64,000 nucleotides of DNA from Sycobia sp. Sy_11 (GCA_018907035.1 JACCIC010000283.1:248001-312000); one strand, 5' to 3'; shown: positions 31,891 to 44,035, counted from the first letter of the stretch. The notes: generated by a model not told the origin, from the letters alone. Program-made: numbers and translations.

Positions 31891-33617
31891 TAGACTTTTT
31901 GTCTATCAGGGCATCTGTCTGCCCAATGCCCTGGTTTGTTACAGCTCCAGCAGGGCCTGTCATCCTCCCGCTGCGATCCATCTCTAGAACGTCGTCCATT
32001 CTCTTGTGCTGGGGAACGATATTCCCGATCTCTTCTATCAGGCGATCTGTACGAATGGTACCTATGATCGCCTCTGTTAGGTGATCGGTACTGACGGTCA
32101 GGTGTTCTCCCTCTCCGTGATTCACGGTCTTGGTTACGTGGTGGACTTCGAGAGGGGTATCTGTGTCGGTATGGCGGGGATGGAGAGGGGTTGCTGGAAC
32201 GTGATGCCAATACAGGTGAGGGGTATCTAGGTGAGAGGGGTGGTCTTCTGTGATAGGGGGACGGTGACCGATACCGTGGCGATGAATTTCTTTGTCGCCT
32301 GCCCTCTTCTGTTCGTTTTACCGTTGCTTCCCTGTTGACTATGGGAGACGGACTGTTTCTTCTGGTATCTCTCCGTGAGTGGTGGGAGGCGGATCGTACG
32401 ATGTCGCCCCTGGTGTGGGCTGCCGCGGATGGCTCACTTATCGTGACCATTTTCTTCGGGGCCGTTGTTTTTTCATCATCGATTGCCGCTAGCCTCGATC
32501 GTCGATGGACTGAAACTCGTTTCTATTGATCTTTTCCATGTATGATGGATGCAGGTTTCTATATATTCTGTCAAGTTGCGCTTCCAGTGTTAGTGCAGGT
32601 GACATTTTTTCCAGCAGGACGCGTATGCGTCTGAGGTATGAGCCGATGGGCTCTTTCGAGCCTTGCGTTCTGTCACGCAATTCCTCTTCGAGGCGTAGAG
32701 TGTAGTCGATAGGCCGAAACTGACGGCGCAGCGCTGCCTTGAATTCTTCCAGGGTACGCCATTGTTTGTATAGGGGTCTGGCCCAGATGCGGGCTGAGCC
32801 GCACAGTATCCCTGGAATCAGTTTCAAGATGTCAGCCGCCGGGATGTCAAGACTGTTCATCGTCTCTTCCATCCTATCGATGAACTCCTCCACGTCTTCG
32901 CGAGGGGCTCCCATGAACTGCACCTTCTATTGGCGCAGCAATTGTCCAGTCCGCGTTTCCTTCAGTTAGGTGTTCTCGAAGGATCGGCTTGTGTTGGTGT
33001 AATTCAATGTTGCTGGCGCTGCATTAAGCGTGGGCTGCGCTCCAGCTGTTGTGCAGGGTATACCCGGGTGTGGCATCGTGGCGTACTGCTGCAACAGTGC
33101 CGGATGAACATATGGCCATCCTCCAGGCAGATGTTGCCAGCTGCTGGCAGCAGCTGGGAGATGGTTATCTCCAGTGGTATTCGTGCTGTGCGCTGGTGGT
33201 AACGGCCATGGCCCGTACGGAATCCCATGTATGGAGCGGTATTCGGCCAGCTCGGTGCCATGGTGGTGATATGGGGTTTTGTAGAGTTTATGTTTTCCGC
33301 AGTATCGATATTATCTGCGTCATTCTGTATGTGGTCGAATGCGGTGGAACTCAAAACTTTCGATAATTCCGTCATCTGTCAGTTTGTCTCTTTTGCTTCG
33401 TCATCTGTCGCGTGCCATTCTGCTGCTTTTGGTCCAAACCGCCGCCGCATTTCGAAGCGCAGTAGTCTGTCTTTTAATATGGTTAGGTCCTCGTCTATTC
33501 GTATATGTTTTTGTTCGGCTTCTGTGAGCAGCGCTTCTTTTTGCAGTTTGTCATAGACGCGCTGAGTCTTGCTCTCTCCTCATCTATATCACTTCTAGTT
33601 TCATGAGGGATCTCCAT
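31809..33617 (-). pseudogene. gag of LTR element 1 (gypsy type), frameshifted
   Basis: A structural protein that forms the particle. The likely start is ATG 33617 (MEIPHETRSDIDEERARL). A capsid-like part at 32923-32489 reads QFMGAPREDVEEFIDRMEET, ILKLIPGILCGSARIWA and LRRQFRPIDYTLRLEEELRD (retrotransposon gag family). An Arg/Ser/Pro-rich stretch (32450-31980) precedes two zinc knuckles: CWSCNKPGHWADRC and YCYNCGQNNVTTLNC; the second lacks the His. Frameshifts near 33375, 32950 and 32460. The 118-bp repeats at 2.3 and 59 kb derive from a related gag. Confidence 0.8.
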
Positions 33618-35196
33618 TATTCCTTAGTCAGGTTCTCAAAAAGGGGACGATACAACGATACGAAAGTAAATAAAAAAAGACAACAGTATATATACAGTAA
33701 AAATGTAAGAACAGCTATTCGACGTGTTCTTGTTTATATTTGATTGGGGTAAAACCAAAAAGCGTATTTTCCTAGAGAGAGATAAAATAGTATTTTTCTT
33801 TGCTATCTGGAAATTGCTATTTCCCACAAAACCGTAGAAAATTCTTCTTCTTCCTGTCGATTTGGTACTCGTCTATACATGTAAAAGAATCAGCTGTTAT
33901 ACGTAGTAACGGGCCAAGTATTTACTTATTATTATTGTTATTATTATAATTATTGTTATTATTATTGTTATTATTACTATTATTATTGTTGCATTACTAT
34001 GGTTATTATTTATCCGTTACTGCGGTTGTTCTCTGCTACACTTATTTTAGAGTACAGTACTCCTGACTGACAGTAATCTATCCACATAAATCTTATTGAA
34101 AAGAAAGAAAAAGAGATAAAAATTTTTGTTTGTAACGCTGAGTTAAATAGTAAAAGAAAACACTTCTAAAATTTCTTGATGTAGGTTTTCCTTCTTCTAT
34201 AATTTCCTCCTGTTCGTTTATTTATTAATAATTAAAATGTTATAACATGCTACAAATATAAAAATATAGGCAATAGATTTTCTCTCTTTTTTTTGTTTTA
34301 TTTAAGTTATTTATTTAGTTATTATTATTATTTTGATGCCACTTTGTTCTGCCTACACGTCTAATTTTTATTTAACTATTCATTCTAGTATATACAATCA
34401 CTTGTCTGTCAATTGTATACAATCACTGATTCTTTTTAGTTTTCGATTATTTCATATATATTAATCCTATTATATATATGTCTCGCTATGTGGTTCTCTG
34501 CCTTATTATTGTTAATAGTTTCAGCTCTTATACCCACTTAGTTATTGTATTTTTAAGTTATTTTATTGTGAAGCTGTTATTAATAGTAATTATAGCAATA
34601 TTCTTTACAATATATAGTAATTATATTACTATTATTTTATTATTATTATTGTCTTATCATTATATTATAATCATTAATATTATTTTGTAAATATTAATAT
34701 AATTCATAGTAATTTTATTAATATTATTTATAATATTTATAGTAATAATCCCTAATTGGATTATTATATATTGGTTATATTACCTTGTATTCTGTTATAA
34801 TGTTGTTACACTATAATGGTGTCGATCACTAAAAAACTCATCTAACTGCTTACTCTTATGTATTGTTGTTTAATGTTATTTATTATTATTTAATATTTAA
34901 CAGTTTAATGTCTGGTAGCTGAAAATAGAAGGAATACTTACAATATCAGAATGTGCTTGTGCTTAAGCGTGTAATTTTTTTTTCAACTATGTTATTATGA
35001 TGCTTCCAGCAGCTATTTGTTGAAATAACTAGCTTAAATATGTATACTCATCAATTAATTAAATAATTAAATAGAACAAATTGTTTTCAAAAGATGAAAA
35101 GAAATTAGCGGTATTTGCTCTTGTTTTTTTTTTTTTGTTTAACAAGAATCTTACTGTACTTACTGTACGATACAATAATTATTACGCGAGTATACT
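33618..35196. other. AT-rich region with ATT repeats
   Basis: Expected place of the 5' LTR of element 1, but no TGTAACC...GGTTACA copy is visible. Low-complexity (ATT)n at 33927-33990 and 34600-34740. No gene. Confidence 0.5.
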
Positions 35197-35450
35197 CATC
35201 CCCAGTGCCACTGGATGTTCTTCTTTAATAGTTTTGTGAGGGGCAGCTTTATTGCCGTTTATGAACCTTTTAAGTCCTTTATGAACCTAGCGTACCATCC
35301 GACCATGCCTAAAACGGCCCTTAATTATCTTAGGTTGGTAGGCCTTGGATATTAGCTCACTGTGCGAATTTTATCTGGGTCAGTGTACAGACTGGCCGCG
35401 TCGACTATGTACCCTAGGTACTCGACCTCCGGGCAGCAAAAATTGTGCTA
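35197..35450 (-). pseudogene. Ty3/gypsy RT thumb fragment
   Basis: The minus strand reads PEVEYLGYIVDAASLYTDPD, YPRPTNL, LRAVLGMVGWYARFIKDL and TKLLKKNIQWHWG, the RT end to connection domain of a Ty3/gypsy element, with three in-frame stops. It lies upstream of gag in the minus direction, so it is either a separate insertion or the result of rearrangement. Confidence 0.8.
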
Positions 35451-36115
35451 CCCCACTGATGGTTGCGATGGCCGTGATAGCCTCTGGCGAGGCACGTTGT
35501 ATGTAATTGTAACAACACAATTGTAGTGAATATTCCCAAATATCTCCACTTTAAGTGAAAGTTGAAAAATTCCACTCCTTCCTGAAAATTGTTCTCTTTC
35601 GAATTTCTTGTACTGTGTACCTATATGTCGAGCGTATAGGTTATACCTACTAGGAGAAAAAGAGAGTTCTTCAGCTACTTGAGCTACTTTCTTTTTTTTT
35701 ACATATGATGGTGTTGGTCTTATACCTTGATTCGATATAATGGTGAAGAGGATAGAAGCGATACCGATAACAAGGGGAAAATATGTACTACATACACTGG
35801 GTGTAATATATTTATTTCTTGTATATGTTTTTCAATGCTGAGCCTCTCATTTATCTCTTCTAATTTCCAGATTGACGTCTTTTTCTTCTTCTGAATATAC
35901 TGATAATTTATTGTATTATATTTTAAAAATTGCTACGATTTATTTGTAATAATGTAGAAGAGTGGTCCGCGTGAGACGAAATACCTCAAACACTGAAAGC
36001 GGTATAGGAAAGAAGAAATACTACAATAACTTAAAACCAAAAAGCGTCGACTTTAATCAAATACGTGATGTATAAGTACAAAGCAAAATCGCATGAGCGT
36101 ACGGCGAAGCGAAAT

Positions 36116-36154
<39 letters not shown>

Positions 36155-36576
36155 GAGAGAGAGACGGATAAAACCAGACTGCCACTTACATGAGCTGCGA
36201 TACAGACGAGCCTGTGCTGGTCTTACTTCACGAGAACGGTCGGCGCAGTATTGAACTTTGAGGCGGTCGCTCTCCGTGGTACGAATTACAATTCCGACTC
36301 ACGCAGCACCAAACACGATACTAATTCGCGTCCGGTGTCAATCCACACTCCCCTCTCACTCTCTGTCTCTCTCTCTCTCTCTCTCTCTTCTCTTACGTAC
36401 CACTTCGTTAGTGGTATTATCTAATAAATATAATTAAATATATACGTATTAAGCCGCACACATATACGCACGCTACTCTTGAAGAGAGAGCCTGCGTACG
36501 AGGACCTATGGACGAGGTATTCCTCTTCATACGCGGCGGCGCAAGCGCAAACGCAAGCGGCGTTGAAGATCGCTAT

Positions 36577-36579
<3 letters not shown>
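35451..36579. other. unassigned region with GA and CT tracts
   Basis: Holds (GA)n at 36121-36164 and (CT)n at 36358-36398, flanking a GC-richer block (36180-36350). A TGTAAC at 35508 could be an LTR start, but no matching end is seen. No gene. Confidence 0.45.

Positions 36580-36623
<44 letters not shown>
36580..36623. repeat. (TA)n microsatellite
   Basis: TA tract. Confidence 0.95.
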
Positions 36624-36625
<2 letters not shown>

Positions 36626-36984
36626 TGAATATTTCTTTTAGAATATATAAGAAAAATATGTAAATATAATTATTCTTTATTGCAATATATTTGTACGTTT
36701 ATATTATAAAAGACATGTCGGTCTGATAAGATGCTACAGTTCCATTTTCTATTTTCATTGCATTATACAAAACTAAAATTGTGCTCTTAAAAAATATTTT
36801 ATACAAATGCACAATCGAGTTTCTTCAAATAAATTTTTATTTTTCATACATCAATGAAATATTTATTAAAAATATTTATTAAAAAATGAAAATGGTTTAT
36901 TAAAAGTATATGAAAAAACCATTTGTTGAAATAAAAAAATATGTGTTTACATGTAGAAAATTTGAAATTACAGAAAATCTCCAT

Positions 36985-37475
36985 CGAAACTTTGCTGTTG
37001 TTTGGTGGGATTCGAAGGGAATCATCCACTATGAGCTACTCCCATATGGCCAGACGCTTAATTCTACTATCTACTGTGAAGAACTGGGCAGCTTGAAGCA
37101 GGCTATCGATCAGAAGCGTCCAAAATTGGCCAACAGGAAGGGTGTGGTATTCCATCAGGACAACGCCAGACCACGCACTTCATTTATGACTCTCCAAATG
37201 CTACGGGAGTTCAGATGGGAGGTCTTATCGCATCTAACATACAACACGGGTATAGCTCAAAGTGATTACCAACTGTTCCTGTCTATGTAGAACGCCCTTG
37301 GTGGTTTAAAGTGGGACTCAAAAGAGGCTTGTGAAAAGTGTCTGTCCGAGTTCTTCGCAAATAAGGAGAGGGGTTTCTACGATAGGGGTATTATAAGTAA
37401 ATCCGAACACTGTAACACTTTTTATAAGGCATTGAATGAAGAGCAAAAAAGCGGAAGGGAGATATTTAACAACCT
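36985..37475 (+). mobile_element. mariner family A, 5'-truncated copy (A-2)
   Basis: Plus-strand 3' half of a mariner A element ending at its terminal repeat (complement TTAGGTTGTTAAATATCTCC) with TA at 37476. The encoded part reads VVWWDSKGIIHYELLPYGQ, KRPKLANRKGVVFHQDNARP (second catalytic Asp), and IAQSDYQLFLSM (third Asp) before a stop at 37290. Coding similarity continues with ACEKCLSEFFANKERGFYDR. The 5' half with the first Asp and the helix-turn-helix is missing. Closer to an intact protein than copy A-1. Confidence 0.88.
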
Positions 37476-37477
37476 AA

Positions 37478-37891
37478 TATTTATTGCATATACATTATAT
37501 ATAAAAAGCCCTGGCAAACTTTACATGAAATATACGCGAAAATGCGTAATAGAATTGTAGAATATTATAATATTCTAGAACAATATAATTCTCTTCTTCA
37601 CCTAATATTTCTTCGTCTATTCTTCATCCAAGTCCAAAATATAGCGGCTCATAAATATTATAACTAAAACTAGATTGTAATACACATAAGAATATATAAT
37701 AATATGTAATACATCAACAGTTAAGTGTATACACCGTAATACCGAAACATTCTATTTGATATTAATATTTATACTTTTATTCTTAAGTTTCTATTAATAT
37801 ACATTATTAATGATTCATTACAATAAATAATAAATTATATGCACGATTTTTATTAAATAACATAGCAGCGATGAATATATCTTTATCTATA

Positions 37892-37892
<1 letters not shown>
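37478..37892. other. AT-rich spacer
   Basis: Nothing recognised. Confidence 0.4.

Positions 37893-37932
<40 letters not shown>
37893..37932. repeat. (TA)n microsatellite at the LTR boundary
   Basis: TA tract ending exactly where LTR-2 begins. Confidence 0.95.
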
Positions 37933-37935
<3 letters not shown>

Positions 37936-38356
37936 AACCTATTAATTCTACCTGGTTACATACAATCAGATAGGTAGTTGTAACTCGTGCATCCGCAATT
38001 TTAGTAACAGTCGTAGCTAAACTAATGGGAAAGGAGTCGTGTAAATAACAAAATGAAAACGCAGCGTTCGACAATAATTACATGACTTTATTCACGCAAC
38101 AAACATATTATATATATTTACATAATTATTCACGGCAGTACCTAATTATTAACCACGATATCGCTACATATGTACCAGCATGAGATATACACGCACGCCA
38201 GAACGGGAATCCGGAGGTATCCCGCGCTGGCATACGACCTGAGCACACTATGCGGCGGCACCGTCGGCGGCGGACGCGGACATATATTTAATCAATAGTA
38301 TTTTCGCGCTACTTGCCCCAAGCTACCGAAGATGCGGTCGCCGGCTTCCTCTCACT

Positions 38357-38411
<55 letters not shown>

Positions 38412-38793
38412 CTCGTGTACTGCTGAATCGCACGCCCTGCGCTGCTTGCGTGGCGTCTTCTTGTTAACGCGTGCCGCATACGCGTCCGCTGGTAGATCGA
38501 CGATGGCCCTCTCGGGGTACACGTACATGGTAGTAGCCGAGAGAGTTCAGAACGGCCTGGGCATGATAGTTAGTTTTTGGACGGCCTCACTCGGGGCTGA
38601 TTCCTTGGTAGAATGTCTGCGGTGCTATAGTAAGACACAACTTTTCAGTCCGACGGCTGGGTAGGGAAGAATCAATTCACACTCGGCACATATTTGCATC
38701 GTTTCGGGCGCTGCGCGCACTCTATCGGTACATAGTGTATCTCGCTCGTAAATACACGCGCATACACCGGAATCGACAGTTTGTACGGTTACA
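37933..38793 (-). repeat. LTR-2 (3' LTR of a second gypsy-type element)
   Basis: 861 bp from TGTAACC to GGTTACA, with a (CT)n tract at 38358-38408. The same terminal repeat, adjacent (TA)n and adjacent polypurine tract as LTR-1, but the bodies have diverged, so these are related families or old copies. The interior lies to the right. Confidence 0.72.
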
Positions 38794-38806
38794 AACTCCC
38801 CCTGCC
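38794..38806 (-). promoter_or_regulatory. polypurine tract of LTR element 2
   Basis: The minus strand reads GGCAGGGGGAGTT directly before LTR-2. Confidence 0.72.
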
Positions 38807-40530
38807 AAAACCGACATGGCGAATGCGTTAAACTCGCACGCTGAAGCATGCTGCGAGAAATGGTTTAGCGATGCGTGGAATAAAACAAAAGGAAATGGAA
38901 ATGGAAATGTACTTGTCCGTTCGTGGTAAGTGATCAATTAGATCTCCAAGGACAACTGACAACAAAAAAGAACATTTTTCTTATTTTAAACATGCACCCG
39001 CTGGTATCCACATGGGTCGTAGATTGTTTGTGACTCGATATAATTAAAAAAAAAACGTGTACCTAATTTATCCTAACTAATTTTACGGGTATTTTTCTCT
39101 TCGTCTGGCAGTGTATTTTTCCTAATCCTATTATATTGTATTAATCTAACTATTCTACTTCAGCTATCTGTTTGTTTTTCTAATCCTATTGTATTTTACT
39201 ACCTAACTTAAAAACGTTTAAATTTACATTAAACCTAGCGTTTACTTAAATTTACGTTTCACTTCTTGGATTGGTCTTTCTGTTATTTGACATGTCAATG
39301 TCTGCTTGGTCTTCTGCAGTAGGTGACAGTCTTCTCGATAGGTGCTGCTAAATGATGCTATCCCCCTCGGGATAACATACGCGGTATATCTCCAGGGTAT
39401 GTTTGAGAGGAGAGGAAGTATTTCGGGATAGGATGGTGGATCAGAAAAATAATTCGAACTACACAGTATATTTATAAAAATATATAAATAGATTTATTCA
39501 ATAAAAACTACTCCAAGCTGTCACGGTTCTGTAACAAAAAAAATAGAACAAAATATTTACTTAATGTACTTAGTAATAAACTTAATAAGCTAGATTTATA
39601 AACTTGTAAATAATACGATTTAAATAAACGCACGCTAGATTCTGTGAAATTAAATTAATCCCGCGCTATTTTCCGCACGGATCCCCGGTGTTATTTTCCA
39701 CGCGGGGAATTATTAAAGTACGATAGAAGGACTTTAATGTAGAATTATTCTAAGGTAATGCTTAACTCTGCTAGTTTGTTGAGGAGCGCCTCGCAACCAG
39801 GATCAAGAGTTAAGTGGAGAAATATTTAGTCCGGATCAGAGAACGGCTGGTCTTTTGAGGAGGGCCTCGCAACCAGGATCACGTTCACTGAGGATGGGTA
39901 AATCTATTAGTCGTCTGTCTTTTGAGGAGCGCCTCGCAACAGAGATCAAACTAATAGTTTCGGGCAAGATTTAATCGTCAGGATTATTTCGAACACGGGA
40001 TGAGTTTTAGCTCCGAGGAGAGTTCGTGTGAATCGACATCAGGGCAATCGATTCACCGGGTGAACTCTCGATTTTATCTTTTGCAGGCCCATTTATAACC
40101 AAATAGTCGTGTAATTCCGTCGCCGCTCGTTTAATTTCGTGCGAGCCGCCGAATTATAATAATTATAATAATTACTAAATAATAATAATAATTCAAATAA
40201 TTATTATTTACATTTTGTTATGTGTATTTGCAGCCGGTGTGCTGCGTAAAGTGCTTGTATATACGTATAATGGTGTATACGCATATATACATGTACAAAT
40301 ATATATATCTATACATATTTCGTACAATTAATAATTTTATTAAATTAATTTAATTAAAAACAGCGGGTGAATTCATTTTCGAACACCCGTTGTATATACT
40401 GGACTGCGCGCGCCAGTATAAGGCTTGCGCCTTCGTCTACCGCAGTATTAGCTGCTGGCGCACGCCGTTTGACCAGAGTGTACGGTAATGTCTGTGCGGC
40501 CTGTATTAGAGGGGGATAGCTGCCGCCGGC
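38807..40530 (-). other. interior of LTR element 2, mostly unrecognised
   Basis: Shares a segment with element 1 (38992-39043). A 25-30-bp motif (GAGGAGCGCCTCGCAACCAG) recurs at 39781, 39857 and 39924. A long hairpin lies at 40018-40069 (GAGAGTTC and TGAATCGA arms). No coding motif until the integrase fragment at 40531. Confidence 0.5.
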
Positions 40531-41040
40531 CTAATACACTGTACACAGGTTTGTTCTAATCAGCTGATGGATTTCTGATAATCTTTTTATTCGGTCGAGC
40601 CAGTCTACAGGTGTTATAGACTGTATTAGTTGGGTCTCTTCGTGAGTATGTCTATACGTCGGCATTTCTCTGGGGTTTCGCCCAAAATTAAGGAATGCCG
40701 GCGATGCTTGGGTACTTAATAATCGCTGTTTAATTGCGCGATGTTCCTGAACATCTATGTGATGCGGTTGCATTCGCGCAATTTGTAGTGTACCGCTCGG
40801 AGTTGGTATCAGGTAGTTTAGCACGTGTTTTGTACCTTTTGTACCTCGTCTTGAGGTAGAGTTACTGCACCGTCGACTACTGCTATGGCATTGATGCTGT
40901 CTTGCCTGTTATTTTCCGACGTTACAAAGTGGCGGGCGATGTGTCGTAGTGTGTGCCAGGTGACATTGGCGAAATCTATTGTCATTTGAATTTGGATACT
41001 GATATCCATGCCGAGGATTATATCGTATGTTAGTACCTAA
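40531..41040 (-). pseudogene. protease joined to integrase, LTR element 2
   Basis: The minus strand from 41040 reads YDIILGMDISIQIQMTIDFA, the C-terminal part of a gypsy protease, to about 40818. It then passes straight into an integrase C-terminal region: ASPAFLNFGRNPREMPTYRH and DWLDRIKRLSEIHQLIRTNL (40824-40531). Reverse transcriptase and RNase H, normally about 2 kb, are missing between them. The left side is cut by mariner B-2 at 41041, so gag is also lost. Confidence 0.75.
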
Positions 41041-41579
41041 AAGACTTTAAAATTTGCTTTTAGCAACTGGCCGTCACTTTTCTACGTTCACCAAAAAGGA
41101 GTGGTTCAAAAAGAGTTTGTACCACCTCGACAAACCATAAATCATGTATTCTACGACAATGTGCTCGAAAAATTACGAAAAAGGGCGCTGAATGCGTCCA
41201 GAGTCTTCGGTTCTGCGTCATGACAATGCTCCCTGTCTCAGTGCTATCAGTATCCCTCAGTTTGTGGCATCTGAAGACATCGCAACGTTATCACAACCAC
41301 GCTATGAACCGGACGTGACACCGTGCCCCTTTTTCCTATTCTCCCATTGGAAAATATTCATCAAAAGTCGATATTTTGACTCCGTTGAAGACATCGAAGA
41401 ATCTGTGACGAGGGTACTCGGAGAGAACCCATAGAAAGTATTCCAGAATTGTTACGAAAACTGGAAAAATCGCTGGAATGAATCTATGTATGCAGGAGGG
41501 GATCTTATCGATGTATCTTAATTTATAAATATACTCCATTTTTTAATTTTGTCTCATTACTTAATTGTCTGACCTCGTA
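41041..41579 (+). mobile_element. mariner family B, 5'-truncated copy (B-2)
   Basis: Plus strand: KGVVQKEFVPPRQTINHVFY, NVLEKLRKRALNASRV, then a damaged stretch with the equivalent of HDNAPCHS (HDNAPCLSAISI) and FFLFSHWKIFIKSRYFDSVE. The complement of the right terminal repeat starts CGAGGTCAGACAATTAAGTA; TA follows at 41580. Shares ends and protein with the copy at 60042. Confidence 0.85.
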
Positions 41580-41581
41580 TC

Positions 41582-42599
41582 TGAATGGCAAAACATTTAA
41601 ATAGTTCATTCCATAATCGAGGGTAAAGCAATTTTAAAATAAGATGTATGTTATTTTTGATACTATTATATAATTATTAACCACCTTAAACACACATGTT
41701 ACAAATTTAAGATCAGCTCAATTTAAATAATTATATTTGTAGTACACGCCGTGGAGGCTCGCAGCCGTCGCTGCCTGAACACCGTCCACCGCCACCTTGA
41801 GTACCCCACTTTTTCTAATTTTCAGCAGATGCGCGAAGCGCTAATGCGCACGATGACGAGGTGCGCACGTCAAAGTTGCGAAGAAAGGAACGGGATTTAG
41901 GGAAAGATGTAGACTGTAGACAATGAAAAGAGAGAAAGAGAGAATGTGCTAGAAGAAGTATACGAATGGCGTGAAAGGAAGAAGGAGGGAGAGAGAAGGT
42001 GCTGTTAAGAAGAGAAGAATATGGATTGTATTAGAGAGTGAAAAATAGAGAGAGTGCGAAGAGTCAAGGGAGTGTATGAGAAAGAAAGAATGAGAGGGAA
42101 AAAGTGAAAGAGTAAAGAAGGAAAGACAAGAAGGTGAGAGAAAAAAAGAAATGAACAAGAATAGAAAGGGGTACCGGGTGTAGGACTCGTGGCGAAATCT
42201 CACGTGCGCCGAGACCGAAAATTTTAGTTTTATTTTTCTCTTATTATAATAAATTGTAAGTTGGAGTAAAATTTTTTTTCTTTATTCCGTTGTACAATTG
42301 CGCTCTCCATCTTCCGTATGTTCATATATATAATGCCTTAATAACGTGCTTTCAATAAGACTTTTTTTTAAAGAAAAGTTTTTAGTTCAATACTCATATT
42401 TTATGTGTCCTCTGCTGATTCTACTTTCATTAAGATCTTTAAAATAATATCGATAATAATATCAAAATTTAAATATCAAATACACTTAGCCATTTGTTCT
42501 AATAGTCTTATTATCAAAAAATAATAAATTGTTTTTTGATAATCTATTTTCGCGTATTTAAAAAAATAATTTTTAACTAAATACTATTTTGTATACAAA
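41582..42599. other. unassigned region with a purine-rich stretch
   Basis: A 300-bp GA-rich, strand-asymmetric block at 41880-42180. GC-richer at 41745-41890. No gene; the minus-strand frame at 41949-42203 is a by-product of the purine bias. Confidence 0.5.
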
Positions 42600-42822
42600 T
42601 ATCGAAATCTCGCCTCCAACGCGGAAGCATGCCTTACTTATAGTTTTCAGTGTCCAAACCTGATTGCGGGTAGGAAGCTAAGGCATAAAAGGCCACTCCT
42701 TATTTCTATTATGGGAACTCATATGGACAATTCGTTGTCTACTTCAGTAAGGCAAAACTGAGTGCCAGTTACCAGGCGTATAAGACTTGAAACTTACAGT
42801 TATAATGTAAGCGGCGCGAACA
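42600..42822 (-). repeat. BEL/Pao 3' LTR start
   Basis: The minus strand after the pol end has a purine tract GAGGTGGGCGGCA (42823-42835), then TGTTCGCGCCGC, the LTR start typical of BEL/Pao elements. The far end is not defined. Confidence 0.5.
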
Positions 42823-42835
42823 TGCCGCCCACCTC

Positions 42836-43345
42836 GAACGAATAATTTCGTACGATACGCAAAAAATAATCCACCGATTTTATAATTCATGAACATCTAT
42901 TAGATTGACTGTCAACAGATTCGCTGATGTATTGTCATGAACTGGAAGCAAAATTAATTTGTTAACTTGTCGCTTGTATTCACAAGTAATAGTACGCGAG
43001 ATCACTACTCTCGTCAATTGATCATTACCAGGATGTAAGGCCGTAATACGTCCTAACGACCATTTTGTTGGAGGAAACAAGTTATTTTTGCAGAGAACGA
43101 AATAGCCAATTTGAAAACTATAATTAGAGTTAAGCCACTTCGTTCTATGTTATAACTGACCAAGATCTCTGCCAAAAATGATTTCTTATCAGCTGCGTCA
43201 ACCTCCATTTGGAGCAGAGAATTTGAGATTCAACAATTTCATAAAATGGCTCAGGGAGTGTTACGACTGAACCACCAATGCGAAAATGACAATGGAGTGA
43301 TTTTCTTTTGAAAGACTTCATGATTACTTTCCAAAATGCCACCAA
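42836..43345 (-). pseudogene. BEL/Pao integrase C-terminal fragment
   Basis: On the minus strand, the end of a BEL/Pao polyprotein: LTQLIRNHFWQRSWS (the FWxRW segment), then, after a frameshift, NLFPPTKWSLGRITALHPGN and VISRTITCEYKRQVNKLILL, matching the domain that follows the BEL integrase (PPxxWxLGRV...G.DG..RVV). It ends near the polypurine tract. Upstream sequence is missing beyond 43345. Confidence 0.82.
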
Positions 43346-43369
43346 AATTAGGGCCTGTGGGAGGAATAA

Positions 43370-43520
43370 AACCGTGCCTGTGTATAGATTGCGTTCCGTG
43401 TTATGTATGTGTCGCGTAAATAAAGAGTGTTCGATATACTTTTAGATTCCTCGTGTTTTACTCCTACCGTAGTACCTCTTCATTCCCGTAATTTTAGCCG
43501 CCACGAGGAACAGCGACAAG
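43370..43520 (+). repeat. possible LTR end in plus orientation
   Basis: GTAAATAAAGAGTGTTCG with an AATAAA signal, then TCCTCGTGTTTTACTCCTAC, the look of an R-U5 region. It abuts the BEL fragment in opposite orientation. Weak call. Confidence 0.3.
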
Positions 43521-43545
43521 ACGAGAATCGGGTAATCATTTCCAT

Positions 43546-44035
43546 TATTTTCAAAAGTGGGCTGAATACTTCATTAAAATACAGGCAGCAGTAAGGCATG
43601 CAATTTTAACGATTTTTTTTCCATTATAGACATGCTTCAGTGCCATAGCCCAAACTGTTAAGTTGAAACACTCATTGTTATTTTGAGTGTTTCTACCCAA
43701 ATATCTCTCCAGCAATTCCGTTTCTGTTAGATCTTCGTAGATCGGTTTCAGCACGTCTTGTACGTCACTAGCAAGAGCAGGACCATGTTTATAATTTTTT
43801 AAAGCGTTGTTTGCTTCGGCCTTCCTATACTTGCACCAGCTGGCTAAATAGTACGTATGCTGTGGTTTGGAGTCTGTTGAGATTTTGTGCTAATAGCCGG
43901 CCCAGATCTCATTTCGCATGCCTTCTACTGAATTTTAATTTCGTTCAATTGCAAGACTGTAGTTTTTAGATAACTCCTTCATTAATTTGATACTTAGATC
44001 AGCAGTCTTCACTTTTTAAATCACGACTTTTTGTT
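43546..44035 (-). pseudogene. Mutator-like transposase relic
   Basis: The minus strand reads LMKELSKNYSLAIERN, VEGMRNEIWAGY, HKISTDSKPQHTYY, CKYRKAEANNALKNYKHGPA, DVLKPIYEDLTETELLERYL and NTQNNNECFNLTVWAMALKH. This block order matches the C-terminal half of a transposase family widespread in arthropods and cnidarians and classed as Mutator-like. The catalytic half upstream is missing. Four or more stops or frameshifts. The family assignment is from memory of the motif order. Confidence 0.6.

Noticed and set aside
35508..36579. 5' LTR of LTR element 1
   Set aside because: Begins TGTAAC but lacks a GGTTACA end and any visible similarity to LTR-1 or LTR-2.
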